Shown: in pieces, positions 51,344 to 60,003 of the stretch | How positions within the stretch are numbered: the stretch's first letter is position 1 | Layout: each line of letters begins with the position of its first letter | NCBI RefSeq assembly: GCF_001423085.1 | Contig: NZ_LMNU01000005.1 | Location: 1 to 64,000, forward strand | Length of the DNA stretch: 64,000 nucleotides | Direction: 5' to 3' | Origin: Methylobacterium sp. Leaf125 | Lineage (GTDB): Bacteria; Pseudomonadota; Alphaproteobacteria; Rhizobiales; Beijerinckiaceae | Position numbers and translations under genes: made by a program | Notes under the pieces: model-generated | Told to the model about the DNA's origin: nothing | Databases searched by the model: none | What the model saw: only the letters and a program-made list of their open reading frames with translations

Positions 51344-53260
51344 ATGAACCCGAATTTCCGCAATTTCGCCTTGTGGGTCGTCATCTTCCTGCTCGTGCTT
51401 GCCCTCGTGACCCTGTTCCAGAACCCGGGTCATCGTGGTGGCGGTTCCGAGATCGCCTACAGCCAGCTTTTGAACGATGCCGATTCCGGCAAGATTCAGA
51501 CGGTTGTGATCTCAGGGCAGGATGTCAGCGGCACCTATGTCGGCGGCGGCAACTTCACCTCCTATGCTCCCAATGACCCGAGCCTGGTGTCCAAGCTGCA
51601 AAGCAAGGGCGTTCAGATCACTGCGCGTCCTCCGTCGGACAACACGCCCTGGTTCATCCAGTTGCTCGTCAGTTGGTTACCGATCCTCGTGTTCATCGGC
51701 GCCTGGATTTTTCTTTCCCGCCAGATGCAGTCCGGGGCAGGACGCGCAATGGGTTTCGGCAAGTCGAAGGCTAAGCTCCTCACCGAGGCTTCGGGTCGCG
51801 TGAGTTTCGATGACGTTGCTGGCGTCGAGGAAGCCAAGGAGGACCTGCAGGAAATCGTGGAATTCCTGCGTGACCCTCAGAAGTTTCAGCGTTTGGGCGG
51901 TCGTATCCCGCGCGGCGTGCTTCTCGTCGGCCCTCCGGGCACGGGTAAGACCTTGATTGCCCGGGCGGTCGCTGGTGAAGCCAACGTGCCCTTCTTCACC
52001 ATTTCCGGCTCGGACTTCGTCGAGATGTTCGTCGGTGTCGGTGCTTCTCGCGTGCGCGACATGTTCGAACAGGCGAAGAAGAATGCCCCTTGCATCATCT
52101 TTATCGATGAGATCGACGCTGTTGGCCGGCATCGCGGCGCGGGTCTTGGCGGCGGTAACGATGAGCGTGAGCAGACGCTGAACCAGCTCCTCGTTGAAAT
52201 GGACGGGTTCGAGGCGAATGAAGGTGTGATCATCATCGCCGCCACGAACCGTCCCGACGTCCTTGATCCCGCTCTGCTGCGTCCGGGTCGGTTCGACCGC
52301 CAGATCATGGTGCCGAACCCTGATGTCGTCGGTCGGGAGCGTATCTTGCGCGTTCACGTCCGTAAGGTGCCCCTGGCACCGGACGTCGATCTCAAGGTCA
52401 TCGCGCGCGGCACCCCGGGCTTCTCCGGCGCCGATCTGATGAACCTCGTCAACGAGTCGGCCTTGCTGGCGGCCCGCCGCGGCAAACGAATTGTCACGAT
52501 GCACGAGTTCGAGGATGCCAAGGACAAGGTGATGATGGGCGCCGAGCGGCGCACCCTGGTCATGACTGAGGACGAGAAGCGGCTCACTGCTTATCATGAA
52601 GGCGGTCACGCGATTGTTGCCTTCAATGTCCCGGCCACGGATCCCGTGCACAAGGCGACGATTATCCCGCGTGGACGGGCTCTCGGCATGGTCATGCAGC
52701 TTCCCGAACGTGACAAGTTGTCGATGTCTTACGAGCAGATGACCTCGCGGCTTGCGATCATGATGGGTGGACGCATCGCCGAGGAGATGACTTTCGGTGC
52801 CGACAAGGTGACCTCGGGTGCTCAATCGGACATCGAGCAGGCGACACGTCTTGCCCGCATGATGGTCACCCGTTGGGGCTTCTCACCGGAACTCGGGACC
52901 GTTGCCTACGGAGAGAACAACGACGAGGTCTTCCTGGGGATGTCGATGGGCCGTCAGCAGACGGTTTCGGAGTCGACCGCTCAGAAGATCGATGCGGAAG
53001 TTCGCCGCCTTGTGGAAACGGGCCTCGAAGAAGCGCGCCGCATCCTGGGTAATCACAAGGATGACCTGGAGGCGTTGGCGCAGGGCCTCTTGGAGTATGA
53101 AACGCTGTCCGGCGACGAGATCAAGAACCTCATTGCTGGCAAACCTCCAATCCGTGATGCGGGCGATGGACCGACGACACTGCGCGGATCATCTGTTCCG
53201 TCCGCCGGTCGTGGTCGTCCGCGTGGGAGTGACGGACTGGAGCCTCAGCCTCAGGCTTGA
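51344..53260 (+). CDS. ftsH: ATP-dependent zinc metalloprotease FtsH
   Basis: Membrane-anchored AAA+ protease for quality control and regulated degradation (for example LpxC and sigma-32). The 638-residue protein has two N-terminal membrane helices ([18 protein letters not shown] and [18 protein letters not shown]) flanking a periplasmic domain, Walker A GPPGTGKT (Gly196), Walker [13 protein letters not shown], the SRH and the zinc site HEGGH (His418). The start is ATG 51344. A hairpin follows the gene. Confidence 0.97.
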   Translation: MNPNFRNFALWVVIFLLVLALVTLFQNPGHRGGGSEIAYSQLLNDADSGKIQTVVISGQDVSGTYVGGGNFTSYAPNDPSLVSKLQSKGVQITARPPSDNTPWFIQLLVSWLPILVFIGAWIFLSRQMQSGAGRAMGFGKSKAKLLTEASGRVSFDDVAGVEEAKEDLQEIVEFLRDPQKFQRLGGRIPRGVLLVGPPGTGKTLIARAVAGEANVPFFTISGSDFVEMFVGVGASRVRDMFEQAKKNAPCIIFIDEIDAVGRHRGAGLGGGNDEREQTLNQLLVEMDGFEANEGVIIIAATNRPDVLDPALLRPGRFDRQIMVPNPDVVGRERILRVHVRKVPLAPDVDLKVIARGTPGFSGADLMNLVNESALLAARRGKRIVTMHEFEDAKDKVMMGAERRTLVMTEDEKRLTAYHEGGHAIVAFNVPATDPVHKATIIPRGRALGMVMQLPERDKLSMSYEQMTSRLAIMMGGRIAEEMTFGADKVTSGAQSDIEQATRLARMMVTRWGFSPELGTVAYGENNDEVFLGMSMGRQQTVSESTAQKIDAEVRRLVETGLEEARRILGNHKDDLEALAQGLLEYETLSGDEIKNLIAGKPPIRDAGDGPTTLRGSSVPSAGRGRPRGSDGLEPQPQA

Positions 53261-53294
53261 GCCATCAGGCTGCAGCCTTCTTCAACTAACGTCA

Positions 53295-53317
53295 CGAGCC
53301 CGCCACCGGCGGGCTCG
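53295..53317 (+). terminator. Terminator-like hairpin after ftsH
   Basis: CGAGCCCGCC (53295-53304) pairs with GGCGGGCTCG (53308-53317) around ACC. Only a short T-rich tail (TTCGTATC) follows, so efficiency is uncertain. Confidence 0.7.
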
Positions 53318-53505
53318 TTCGTATCTAGGCCCTCCTTAACGGTATGGGAGGTTTGGTCCTCCCGAGCGGGATCCGGCAACGGGATTTTCAGTCCCCGGGG
53401 TGGACCTAATGCCGAAGCATCATCACCAGCGGTAAGCCAGAGGATTGCGTCTTGAGGCAGACTCAGTTCCCCTACACCGAGAACAGCAAACAGGACGCGA
53501 AGAGC

Positions 53506-54849
53506 ATGTCGCGCAAGTATTTTGGTACCGATGGTATCCGGGGACGGGCCAACGGCGTCATCACACCGGAACTTGCCCTAAAGGTCGGTCAAGCGGCAGG
53601 CCTCATTTTCCAGCGCGGCGATTACCGCCACCGCGTCGTGATCGGCAAGGATACGCGTCTTTCGGGCTACATGATCGAAACGGCCCTGATTGCGGGCTTC
53701 ACATCAATGGGCATGGATGTGCTGCAACTCGGGCCGATGCCAACGCCGGCCGTGGCGATGCTCACCCGATCGATGCGCGCTGATATCGGTGTGATGATTT
53801 CGGCCTCTCACAATCCTTTCGAAGACAATGGCATCAAGCTGTTTGGACCCGATGGCTTCAAACTCAGCGACGATGTGGAGCGTGAGATCGAGGCGCTGAT
53901 CGACGGCGAGTTGCATAAGCGTCTGGCAGGCTCGCGAGATCTTGGACGTGCCAAGCGAATCGAGAGCGTGCACGCCCGCTACATCGAATTTGCCAAGCGC
54001 TCCCTGCCGCGGAACGTCACCCTCGACGGCCTGCGCATCGTCGTGGATTGCGCGAACGGTGCCGCCTACCGGGTGGCACCTGAAACCCTCTGGGAGTTGG
54101 GCGCCGAGGTGATCGCCATCGGCGTGGAGCCCGACGGATTCAATATCAATCGCGATGTCGGATCGACTGCGCCTGCCGCGCTTGCGGCCAAAGTTCGGGA
54201 GCTTCGCGCTGATATCGGTATTGCCCTCGATGGAGACGCCGACCGCGTGCTCATCATTGATGAGAAGGGCCAGTCTGTTGACGGCGATCAGCTGATGGCC
54301 GTGGTCGCGCGGTCATGGAAGGAGGATGACCGCCTGACGCAGCCTGGGTTGGTCGCCACGATCATGTCGAACCTGGGCCTTGAGCGCTTCCTGGGGGGTA
54401 TCGGTCTCAACTTGGCACGTACCGCTGTAGGGGATCGCTACGTGCTCGAGCATATGCGGGAACACGGCTACAATCTGGGTGGCGAGCAATCCGGGCATAT
54501 CATCATGTCGGATTATGCCACCACGGGCGATGGCCTCGTAGCGGCTCTTCAGCTGCTGAGTGTGGTGAAGCGTCAAGAGCGGCCAGTCAGCGAGGTCTGC
54601 CACTGCTTCGATCCCTTGCCACAAATCCTCAAGAACGTGCGCTACCGGTCTGGCCAACCGCTGGATGCAGACTCTGTCGTCACGGCAATTGCCCAGGCGC
54701 GTGAACGACTTGGCAATTCCGGCCGCTTGGTGATCCGCCCGTCGGGCACCGAGACGGTGATCCGCGTGATGGCTGAAGGAGACGACCGGCACCTGGTGAC
54801 GGAGGTGGTGGATGATGTGGTCGAGGCTGTTGCCAAAGCCGCAGCGTAA
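53506..54849 (+). CDS. glmM: Phosphoglucosamine mutase GlmM
   Basis: Interconverts glucosamine-6-phosphate and glucosamine-1-phosphate for UDP-GlcNAc synthesis. The 447-residue protein has [13 protein letters not shown], the phosphoserine loop [12 protein letters not shown] (Ser101), the metal site ALDGDADRV, the sugar loop [10 protein letters not shown] and the phosphate-binding RPSGTE. ATG 53506 gives the standard MSRKYFG start. It follows ftsH, as in many alphaproteobacteria. Confidence 0.97.
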   Translation: MSRKYFGTDGIRGRANGVITPELALKVGQAAGLIFQRGDYRHRVVIGKDTRLSGYMIETALIAGFTSMGMDVLQLGPMPTPAVAMLTRSMRADIGVMISASHNPFEDNGIKLFGPDGFKLSDDVEREIEALIDGELHKRLAGSRDLGRAKRIESVHARYIEFAKRSLPRNVTLDGLRIVVDCANGAAYRVAPETLWELGAEVIAIGVEPDGFNINRDVGSTAPAALAAKVRELRADIGIALDGDADRVLIIDEKGQSVDGDQLMAVVARSWKEDDRLTQPGLVATIMSNLGLERFLGGIGLNLARTAVGDRYVLEHMREHGYNLGGEQSGHIIMSDYATTGDGLVAALQLLSVVKRQERPVSEVCHCFDPLPQILKNVRYRSGQPLDADSVVTAIAQARERLGNSGRLVIRPSGTETVIRVMAEGDDRHLVTEVVDDVVEAVAKAAA

Positions 54850-54959
54850 AAACACGCACCAGTTTGCCCGGGACGGGACGGTACGAAGTCTTCGGCTTCA
54901 GCGCATCCGTCCCGCCGCGTCATAGGGCGATCGGTTGGGATCCCTTTCATGTCGAAACG

Positions 54960-55292
54960 TCAGAGCTGGTCGTAAGCTGCGGGAGCGACTTCACGCCAAG
55001 CGGCCAGGAGAGCCGCGGTAAGCCTGTCCTCATCCGCCTCCCAGAGGGTGAGACTGGTCCACCCGCGCCGGCCCCAAGCACCGTCCACGGCCTCGAAGAG
55101 ATTCGGCTCGGCCTCAATCCACTCGACCTGCTGCGCGTGCGACAGGCGCAGGACCAGTCGCTCCTCTTCGACCCACAGCGTCGCGAAGATCCGTCCCAGA
55201 ATCCGGAAATCGGGGTGCCCGTTGTGGGCCCCCTCGGTCACTTCCGGGAGAGATCCAGCCAAGCGGCGAACATCCTCTGGTGTGCTGGGCAC
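54960..55292 (-). CDS. MmcQ/YjbR family protein
   Basis: A 110-residue protein with the family pattern: DVRRLAGSLPEVTEGAHNGHPDFRI near the start, IFATLWVEEERLVLRL, then GRRGWTSLTLWEADEDRLTAALLAAWREVAP. The fold resembles a CyaY-like or double-wing DNA-binding domain; no biochemical role is firmly established. Convergent with glmM. Confidence 0.85.
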   Translation of the reverse strand: MPSTPEDVRRLAGSLPEVTEGAHNGHPDFRILGRIFATLWVEEERLVLRLSHAQQVEWIEAEPNLFEAVDGAWGRRGWTSLTLWEADEDRLTAALLAAWREVAPAAYDQL

Positions 55293-55401
55293 GTGCAGTA
55301 TTTCCGTTGAGATCTGAGCTTCTTCTTGAAGCGAGAGGGCAAGCCTTGCTCGACACGGACCTAGCGTTGTGTGCTGACCGTCAACTCTTCCGCAAGGATA
55401 A

Positions 55402-55427
55402 GATTTAACGTTAAATCGGATTTAACG
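55402..55427. promoter_or_regulatory. CtrA-type site and palindrome before first omp gene
   Basis: TTAA (55411-55414), seven bases, then TTAAC (55422-55426) is a full match to the CtrA consensus TTAA-N7-TTAAC. It overlaps a perfect 16-base palindrome, GATTTAACGTTAAATC (55402-55417). A third GATTTAACG half follows at 55419-55427. It lies about 76 bases upstream of the outer-membrane protein start. Confidence 0.6.
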
Positions 55428-55502
55428 CTTGGACTCCATGATGCTCTCGTCATCCCGCCGGCGCTCCAGGCTTCCGGCACACGGTCGATTGAAGGACATC
55501 CG

Positions 55503-56372
55503 ATGCGCCGCACCAAGCTGTCTGCCTTGGCGCGCTCGATCACGCTCTTTGCGAGCGTGGCAGCGCCCTGCCTCGCCCAAGCGGCGGATCTGCTTCCGCC
55601 CCTGCCGCCCGAACCGCTGCCCCCGCCCGTCGAAATCGGCGGTGGCTGGTACCTGCGCGGCGACGTCGGTGTCGGCGCGGCAAGCGTGGGCGCCATTTCG
55701 ACTACGGTCCTGAAGGGATCCCTTCCGGACGGATACCGCTACGATCAGAAGGCCATCGAGAGCCAGTTCTTCGCTGGTGGCGGTGTTGGCTATCAGTTCG
55801 GCTCCTACTTCCACGGCGATGTCACGGCCGAGTATCGTGGCGGCGGCAAACTGACCTTCCAGGACAGCTACGGAGCGGATTGCCTCTTGGCTGACTGCCG
55901 CGGAGTTAACGCGTACCAAGCCAATCTCGCCTCGGTGGTCGTCATGGCGAACGGCTACATCGATCTCGGCACCTGGTATGGCGTGACGCCCTTCATTGGC
56001 GGCGGTGTCGGCACTGCCTTCCATGAATTCTCCGGATTCAACGACCGCGGCTTCGGTACCGCAAGCGGTGGATATGGATTCGCAAAGGACAAGCACTCGA
56101 ACACCCTGGCCTGGGCAGCCATGGCCGGCCTCGCCTACAGCGTAACGCCCAACTTGAAGCTGGAACTCGGCTATCGCTACCTCAATTTGGGCGACGTGCG
56201 CTCTGGGGTCGTCAACTGCATCAACCAGGATTGCGGTGGCGCGATCTACAAGGTCAAGGAGGTCACCTCCCACGACGTTCGAATCGGCATGCGCTGGCTC
56301 CTCGGAGGGATTGTCGCACCGGCGGTCGCCGAGTATCAGCCTGAACCGACACCCCTGGTTCGCAAGTACTGA
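55503..56372 (+). CDS. Outer-membrane beta-barrel protein (Omp25/porin-like)
   Basis: A 289-residue protein with a signal peptide (ITLFASVAAPCLAQA), a Pro-rich stretch (LLPPLPPEPLPPPVE), then an 8-strand-type barrel: GGGWYLRGDVGVG, FFAGGGVGYQFGSYFHGDVTAEYR, LGTWYGVTPFIGGGVGTAF, NLKLELGYRYLNLGDV and VTSHDVRIGMRWLL. ATG 55503 follows GAAGGA. A CtrA-type site lies upstream and a strong terminator follows. It is clearly paralogous to the next gene. Confidence 0.88.
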   Translation: MRRTKLSALARSITLFASVAAPCLAQAADLLPPLPPEPLPPPVEIGGGWYLRGDVGVGAASVGAISTTVLKGSLPDGYRYDQKAIESQFFAGGGVGYQFGSYFHGDVTAEYRGGGKLTFQDSYGADCLLADCRGVNAYQANLASVVVMANGYIDLGTWYGVTPFIGGGVGTAFHEFSGFNDRGFGTASGGYGFAKDKHSNTLAWAAMAGLAYSVTPNLKLELGYRYLNLGDVRSGVVNCINQDCGGAIYKVKEVTSHDVRIGMRWLLGGIVAPAVAEYQPEPTPLVRKY

Positions 56373-56428
56373 AAGCATCCTTTCCGGGAGGGTCAGGGAT
56401 CGCGTCGCTGCACGAATATGAACCAAAT

Positions 56429-56464
56429 GGCCGGCCGCGTGGAATACCGCGCCCGGCCTTTTTT
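56429..56464 (+). terminator. Intrinsic terminator after first omp gene
   Basis: GGCCGG (56429-56434) pairs with CCGGCC (56453-56458), with an inner CGCG/CGCG extension, followed by six T and a further T-rich stretch. Confidence 0.85.
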
Positions 56465-56624
56465 CGTTTTCGAACACCAGCAAAAGCGCCGAAATTCCTG
56501 GCAGCTCAATATGTTAGGGTTAAGTCCTCACTAACGGTTCAAGTGCAGACTGCTCTCGACGTTGATCCAAGGTGCACAGATAGAACCTTCGACCGCGTCG
56601 CGTCCTCCAGTGTTCGAGACCGTC

Positions 56625-57476
56625 ATGGCCGCATTCAGATTTCGCACCGTCACGGCTTTCGGATTCATGCTTGCCGCGCAAGGGCAGGTGGCGATCGTTC
56701 AGGCGGCGGATCTCCGATTGCTGCCGCCGACATCCGCGCCCGTCGCCATCGGAGAGGGGTGGTACCTCCGAGTCGACGCGACGGTCAGCGACTATGCGCG
56801 CCCACGTGATGCAACGTCGGCTCCGTCTGATGGAAGCCCGCTGGTTCCCCTCACACGTCTGAATCTCGACACGGCCCCTGGCTACGGCGGTGGCGTCGGC
56901 TACCGCATCACCGATTGGCTTCGCGTCGACGCAACGATCGATCAACGGACCCCCTCGCGCTACAGCGCCTATTCTTCGGGCTCTGGGTTCGTCACCGGCT
57001 ACAATATCGAGTCGGGTCAACTCGACATTCTCACGGGGCTGGTGAACGTCTACGCTGACCTTGGAACCTGGTGGGGCCTGACGCCCTATATCGGCGGTGG
57101 CATTGGTATTGCGGACAAGCACTTTGCCAAGGCCTACACTCAGACGACCTGTATTCTCGAATTCTGTGACAACAATCCCGGGACCGGTTTGCGCGACGTG
57201 GTGCGTCGGCCGAGCCGTTCGGTGATGTCAATGGCCTGGTCGTTGACGGGCGGCGTTGCCTACGAGATCGGCGGTGGCCTGAGCCTCGACACCAGCTACC
57301 GTTACGTCGATCTTGGTCGCGCAAAGACGGGGCGCGACACCTTTGGTTTTGATTCGCGTTTGAAAGACCTCGCCTCGCACGAGGTTCGGGTTGGCCTACG
57401 CTACAGCTTCGCTAGCGGCTTAGGTCGTCTCCCCGGGCTCACCAGCGTGACTTCGTCCCAAAATCCCTACGAGTGA
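56625..57476 (+). CDS. Outer-membrane beta-barrel protein, paralogue
   Basis: A 283-residue protein: signal peptide (VTAFGFMLAAQGQVAIVQAA), then EGWYLRVDATVSDY, APGYGGGVGYRITDWLRVDATI, LGTWWGLTPYIGGGIGIADKHF, GGGLSLDTSYRYVDLGRAKTG and LASHEVRVGLRYSF. The central LGTWWGLTPYIGGGIGIA matches the upstream barrel closely, showing tandem duplication. Two Cys (TTCILEFC) may form a loop disulfide. ATG 56625 puts the signal peptide first. Confidence 0.87.
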   Translation: MAAFRFRTVTAFGFMLAAQGQVAIVQAADLRLLPPTSAPVAIGEGWYLRVDATVSDYARPRDATSAPSDGSPLVPLTRLNLDTAPGYGGGVGYRITDWLRVDATIDQRTPSRYSAYSSGSGFVTGYNIESGQLDILTGLVNVYADLGTWWGLTPYIGGGIGIADKHFAKAYTQTTCILEFCDNNPGTGLRDVVRRPSRSVMSMAWSLTGGVAYEIGGGLSLDTSYRYVDLGRAKTGRDTFGFDSRLKDLASHEVRVGLRYSFASGLGRLPGLTSVTSSQNPYE

Positions 57477-57625
57477 CCCTCAAGGAGAGGGCTGCGCTGC
57501 TTCGGTAGGCCGAAGGTATTTTCTCGGAAGCGTAGTTCAACGGATTATTAAGGTTACCCAAGTAAAACTAAACTTACAGGCTCGGCCCCCCAAACCATCG
57601 GCCTGACGCCCTGAGGACGATATCA

Positions 57626-58555
57626 ATGCGTACCGTAACCCTTGCGCTCATGGCTAGCTTTACGCTCGGCGTCGTTGCCCCGGCGCAGGGCGCAGACCTA
57701 GATTATGGGGTTCTTCGCGGCGCTGATTACGAACCCGAGGTTCAAGTTATCGATTGGAACGGCGTCTATTTCGGCGGGCACGGCGGATACACGTCGACAT
57801 CCCTCAATCAGAACAACGTGTTCCAGAAGATGCTCGCCGAAGAGTTCAGGGTGCGCGACATCGAGAGCCAATTCAGTGTTTCGTCCTTCCTTACCGCGCC
57901 TTCGGCCCGCATAGACGGAGCAAGCTACGGGGCCTTTGCCGGCTTCAACTATCAGTTCGACGAAGTCGTAGTTGGCATCGAGGCCGACTACACGCGCTTC
58001 AACAGAGCAGGCCAAGTCAGCAACGGTATCAGTCGTATCATGACGACCACCGGCGGCATGACCGAGGTCGTTAACTTGATGGGCCTTTCGTCCACGAAGA
58101 TCGAGGATTACGGAACCATCCGTGCCCGCGGTGGCTGGGCATTCGGGAGGTTCCTGCCCTTCGTAACGGCCGGGCTCGCGATTGGCCGTGCTGCTATCAC
58201 CGATACGGTCGCCGTACAAAACTACGGCTACAACTCTCAGACCTATGCGTCCAACTTGACCGCGACAGCACCCGCCTACGTCGTCAGGCATGATTACGCG
58301 AGCTTCAATCCTGCCTATCCCGGAAATTATTCATCCCCGTACGGCCAAGTTCAGACCGCTCCCAATGCGCCCTACACCATAGGCAAAACCACGATCAAAA
58401 CGGTCGGCGGATTGGCCCTCGGAGGCGGATTGGAGTTCGCTGTCACGGAGAACATTCTGGTTCGTGGCGAGTACCAGTACGTTCAGTTCAACGATTTCGA
58501 CGGACACAAGGTAAACCTGAACACGGTTCGTGGTGGCGCGGCCGTGAAGTTCTGA
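57626..58555 (+). CDS. Outer-membrane porin-like protein (Omp25/31 family)
   Basis: A 309-residue protein with a signal peptide (LALMASFTLGVVAPAQG) and the Omp25/31 pattern: DWNGVYFGGHGGYTS, GAFAGFNYQFDEVVVGIEADYT, IRARGGWAFGRFLPFVTAGLAIG, GGLALGGGLEFAVTENILVRGEYQYVQF, ending AAVKF. The WNG...GGHGGY block makes it a different subfamily from the two barrels upstream. Confidence 0.88.
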   Translation: MRTVTLALMASFTLGVVAPAQGADLDYGVLRGADYEPEVQVIDWNGVYFGGHGGYTSTSLNQNNVFQKMLAEEFRVRDIESQFSVSSFLTAPSARIDGASYGAFAGFNYQFDEVVVGIEADYTRFNRAGQVSNGISRIMTTTGGMTEVVNLMGLSSTKIEDYGTIRARGGWAFGRFLPFVTAGLAIGRAAITDTVAVQNYGYNSQTYASNLTATAPAYVVRHDYASFNPAYPGNYSSPYGQVQTAPNAPYTIGKTTIKTVGGLALGGGLEFAVTENILVRGEYQYVQFNDFDGHKVNLNTVRGGAAVKF

Positions 58556-58630
58556 GAGTCGTTAACAGAACGCTGGTATTTCACAGTCTAGCATCACCGC
58601 TCGGCGGATCGACCGGCCGGGAGTTCGTTG

Positions 58631-58873
58631 ATGCATCGCCTCGTCGTCATTGGTTGCGCTGTGGTCGTGTCCATGGGCGTTGACCCAGTCCAGGCGGGCG
58701 GTGAGCCGACCGCCGCGTACAAGTGCTTGGTTCTACCGCCCCACATCGCTTATCGCGACCCAGCCTACGTTGCTCGGCAGCGCCCGGTCGTCTTGATTCC
58801 GATCCGTCGCTTGCCGCGTTCCCTGGCATTGCCGCTCTACAACGAGCCGCCCCCGCGCTTTCAGGCGCTCTGA
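58631..58873 (+). CDS. Small secreted hypothetical protein
   Basis: An 80-residue protein: signal peptide (HRLVVIGCAVVVSMGVDPVQA), then a short mature part with one Cys (YKCLVLPPHIAYRDPAYV) and a Pro/Arg-rich end (LIPIRRLPRSLALPLYNEPPPRF). It follows the porin gene by 75 bases on the same strand. No family recognised. Confidence 0.55.
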   Translation: MHRLVVIGCAVVVSMGVDPVQAGGEPTAAYKCLVLPPHIAYRDPAYVARQRPVVLIPIRRLPRSLALPLYNEPPPRFQAL

Positions 58874-58879
58874 CCGTAT

Positions 58880-59428
58880 TCAGGTCTCCAGCTCGGTATC
58901 CCAGTAGAGATAGTCGAGCCAGGTGTGGTGATACTCCCGGTGATCGAACTCCGGCTGACGGCGGTGTAGTTCGTGCCGCGTCGGACGGTGCGGCTCGTGG
59001 AGCAGCGGCATGTCCGCTTCCGCCGGAGTGCGATTGGCCTTGCGCAGATTGCAGGGGGAACAGGCCGCAACGACGTTCTCCCAGCTCGATAGGCCGCCGC
59101 GGGACCGGGGCACCACATGGTCGAAGGTCAGGCCGCCCGCCGGAAGGCGCAAGCCGCAGTACTGGCACGAGAAAGTATCGCGCAGGTAGATGTTGTAGCG
59201 GGTGAAGGCCGGGCTACGCGCCAGCGTCACATAGCTCTTCAGGGCGACAACGCTGGGTACGCGCAGTGAGCGAGACGGGGACCGGGCCTCGACGTCGTAG
59301 CTGGCCACGAGCGTCACTCGATCGAGGAACAACGCGGTGAAAGCGTCCTTCCAGCACCACAAGGAAAGCGGATTATAAGAGAGCGGCCGGTAATCCGCAT
59401 TCAGGACAAGCGTTTGAAGATCCAGCAT
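58880..59428 (-). CDS. HNH endonuclease family protein
   Basis: A 182-residue protein of the stand-alone HNH type common in alphaproteobacteria: LVLNADYRPLSYNPLSLWCWKDA at the N-terminus, a zinc pair CQYCG, catalytic LTFDHVVPRSRGG (the DH of HNH), then WENVVAACSPCNLRKANR with the second zinc pair and the final His-rich tail. It is chromosomal with no phage neighbours. Role unknown. Confidence 0.9.
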   Translation of the reverse strand: MLDLQTLVLNADYRPLSYNPLSLWCWKDAFTALFLDRVTLVASYDVEARSPSRSLRVPSVVALKSYVTLARSPAFTRYNIYLRDTFSCQYCGLRLPAGGLTFDHVVPRSRGGLSSWENVVAACSPCNLRKANRTPAEADMPLLHEPHRPTRHELHRRQPEFDHREYHHTWLDYLYWDTELET

Positions 59429-60003
59429 CGGCGCTACCCTCTCGACGGGTCAACGGAGGGACAACGCGCAGGAATCGGTGAGCGCGTCGTCCCAGGTTGG
59501 TGAAAGATCAAACATCTCCGCAACCCGGGGAGTCGTGACACAGCCGGGGATGGGGATAGGGACCAGCCGCTCCGAGAGCGCCGACGAAGGGCAGGGGAGC
59601 CGGTGTTTGGCCAAAAGCCGTCGCATCGGGCGGAAACGCCCGGTTCGTGGCGACGCTCATCGGCGCGGATGGTCGTCGCCACCTCCTCGCACGGGAACGA
59701 AAAGGCCAAGTCCATCGGCGCTTAGTCTAATATCAGCGTGACACGCTTGTGAAGGTCAACCCGGCTTCCCACGAGGTCGCGCCCACAGGTCGGCAGCCAC
59801 GTCGGCTGACCGCCTGAATCTGCGGTACCGTCAGCCTTTCGCCCCATTGCTCGGCGATGGGGCTGTTCCTGGTCGCTCCCCGTCCTTCCGGGTCGCGCAG
59901 ATTCTGCTCGTGCCGTTCAGGCATGCGGGTTGCCAGCGGCCCAACGAGGCGAGGCGCGACGACGCGCCATGACCGCGCTATGGCTCAGCGCGAAAGGATC
60001 ATC
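59429..60003. other. 575-base spacer, no convincing gene
   Basis: Short frames on both strands lack recognisable motifs. A perfect AGCGTG-A-CACGCT palindrome lies at 59735-59747 and could be an operator. The plus-strand frame continuous with the mechanosensitive channel reaches 59857, but ATG 60004 has the better ribosome binding site (AAAGGA) and signal peptide. Confidence 0.45.

Noticed and set aside
59434..59715. Minus-strand 93-codon frame in the 575-base spacer
   Set aside because: No recognisable family or signal peptide, Arg/Ser/Pro-rich composition typical of a shadow frame.
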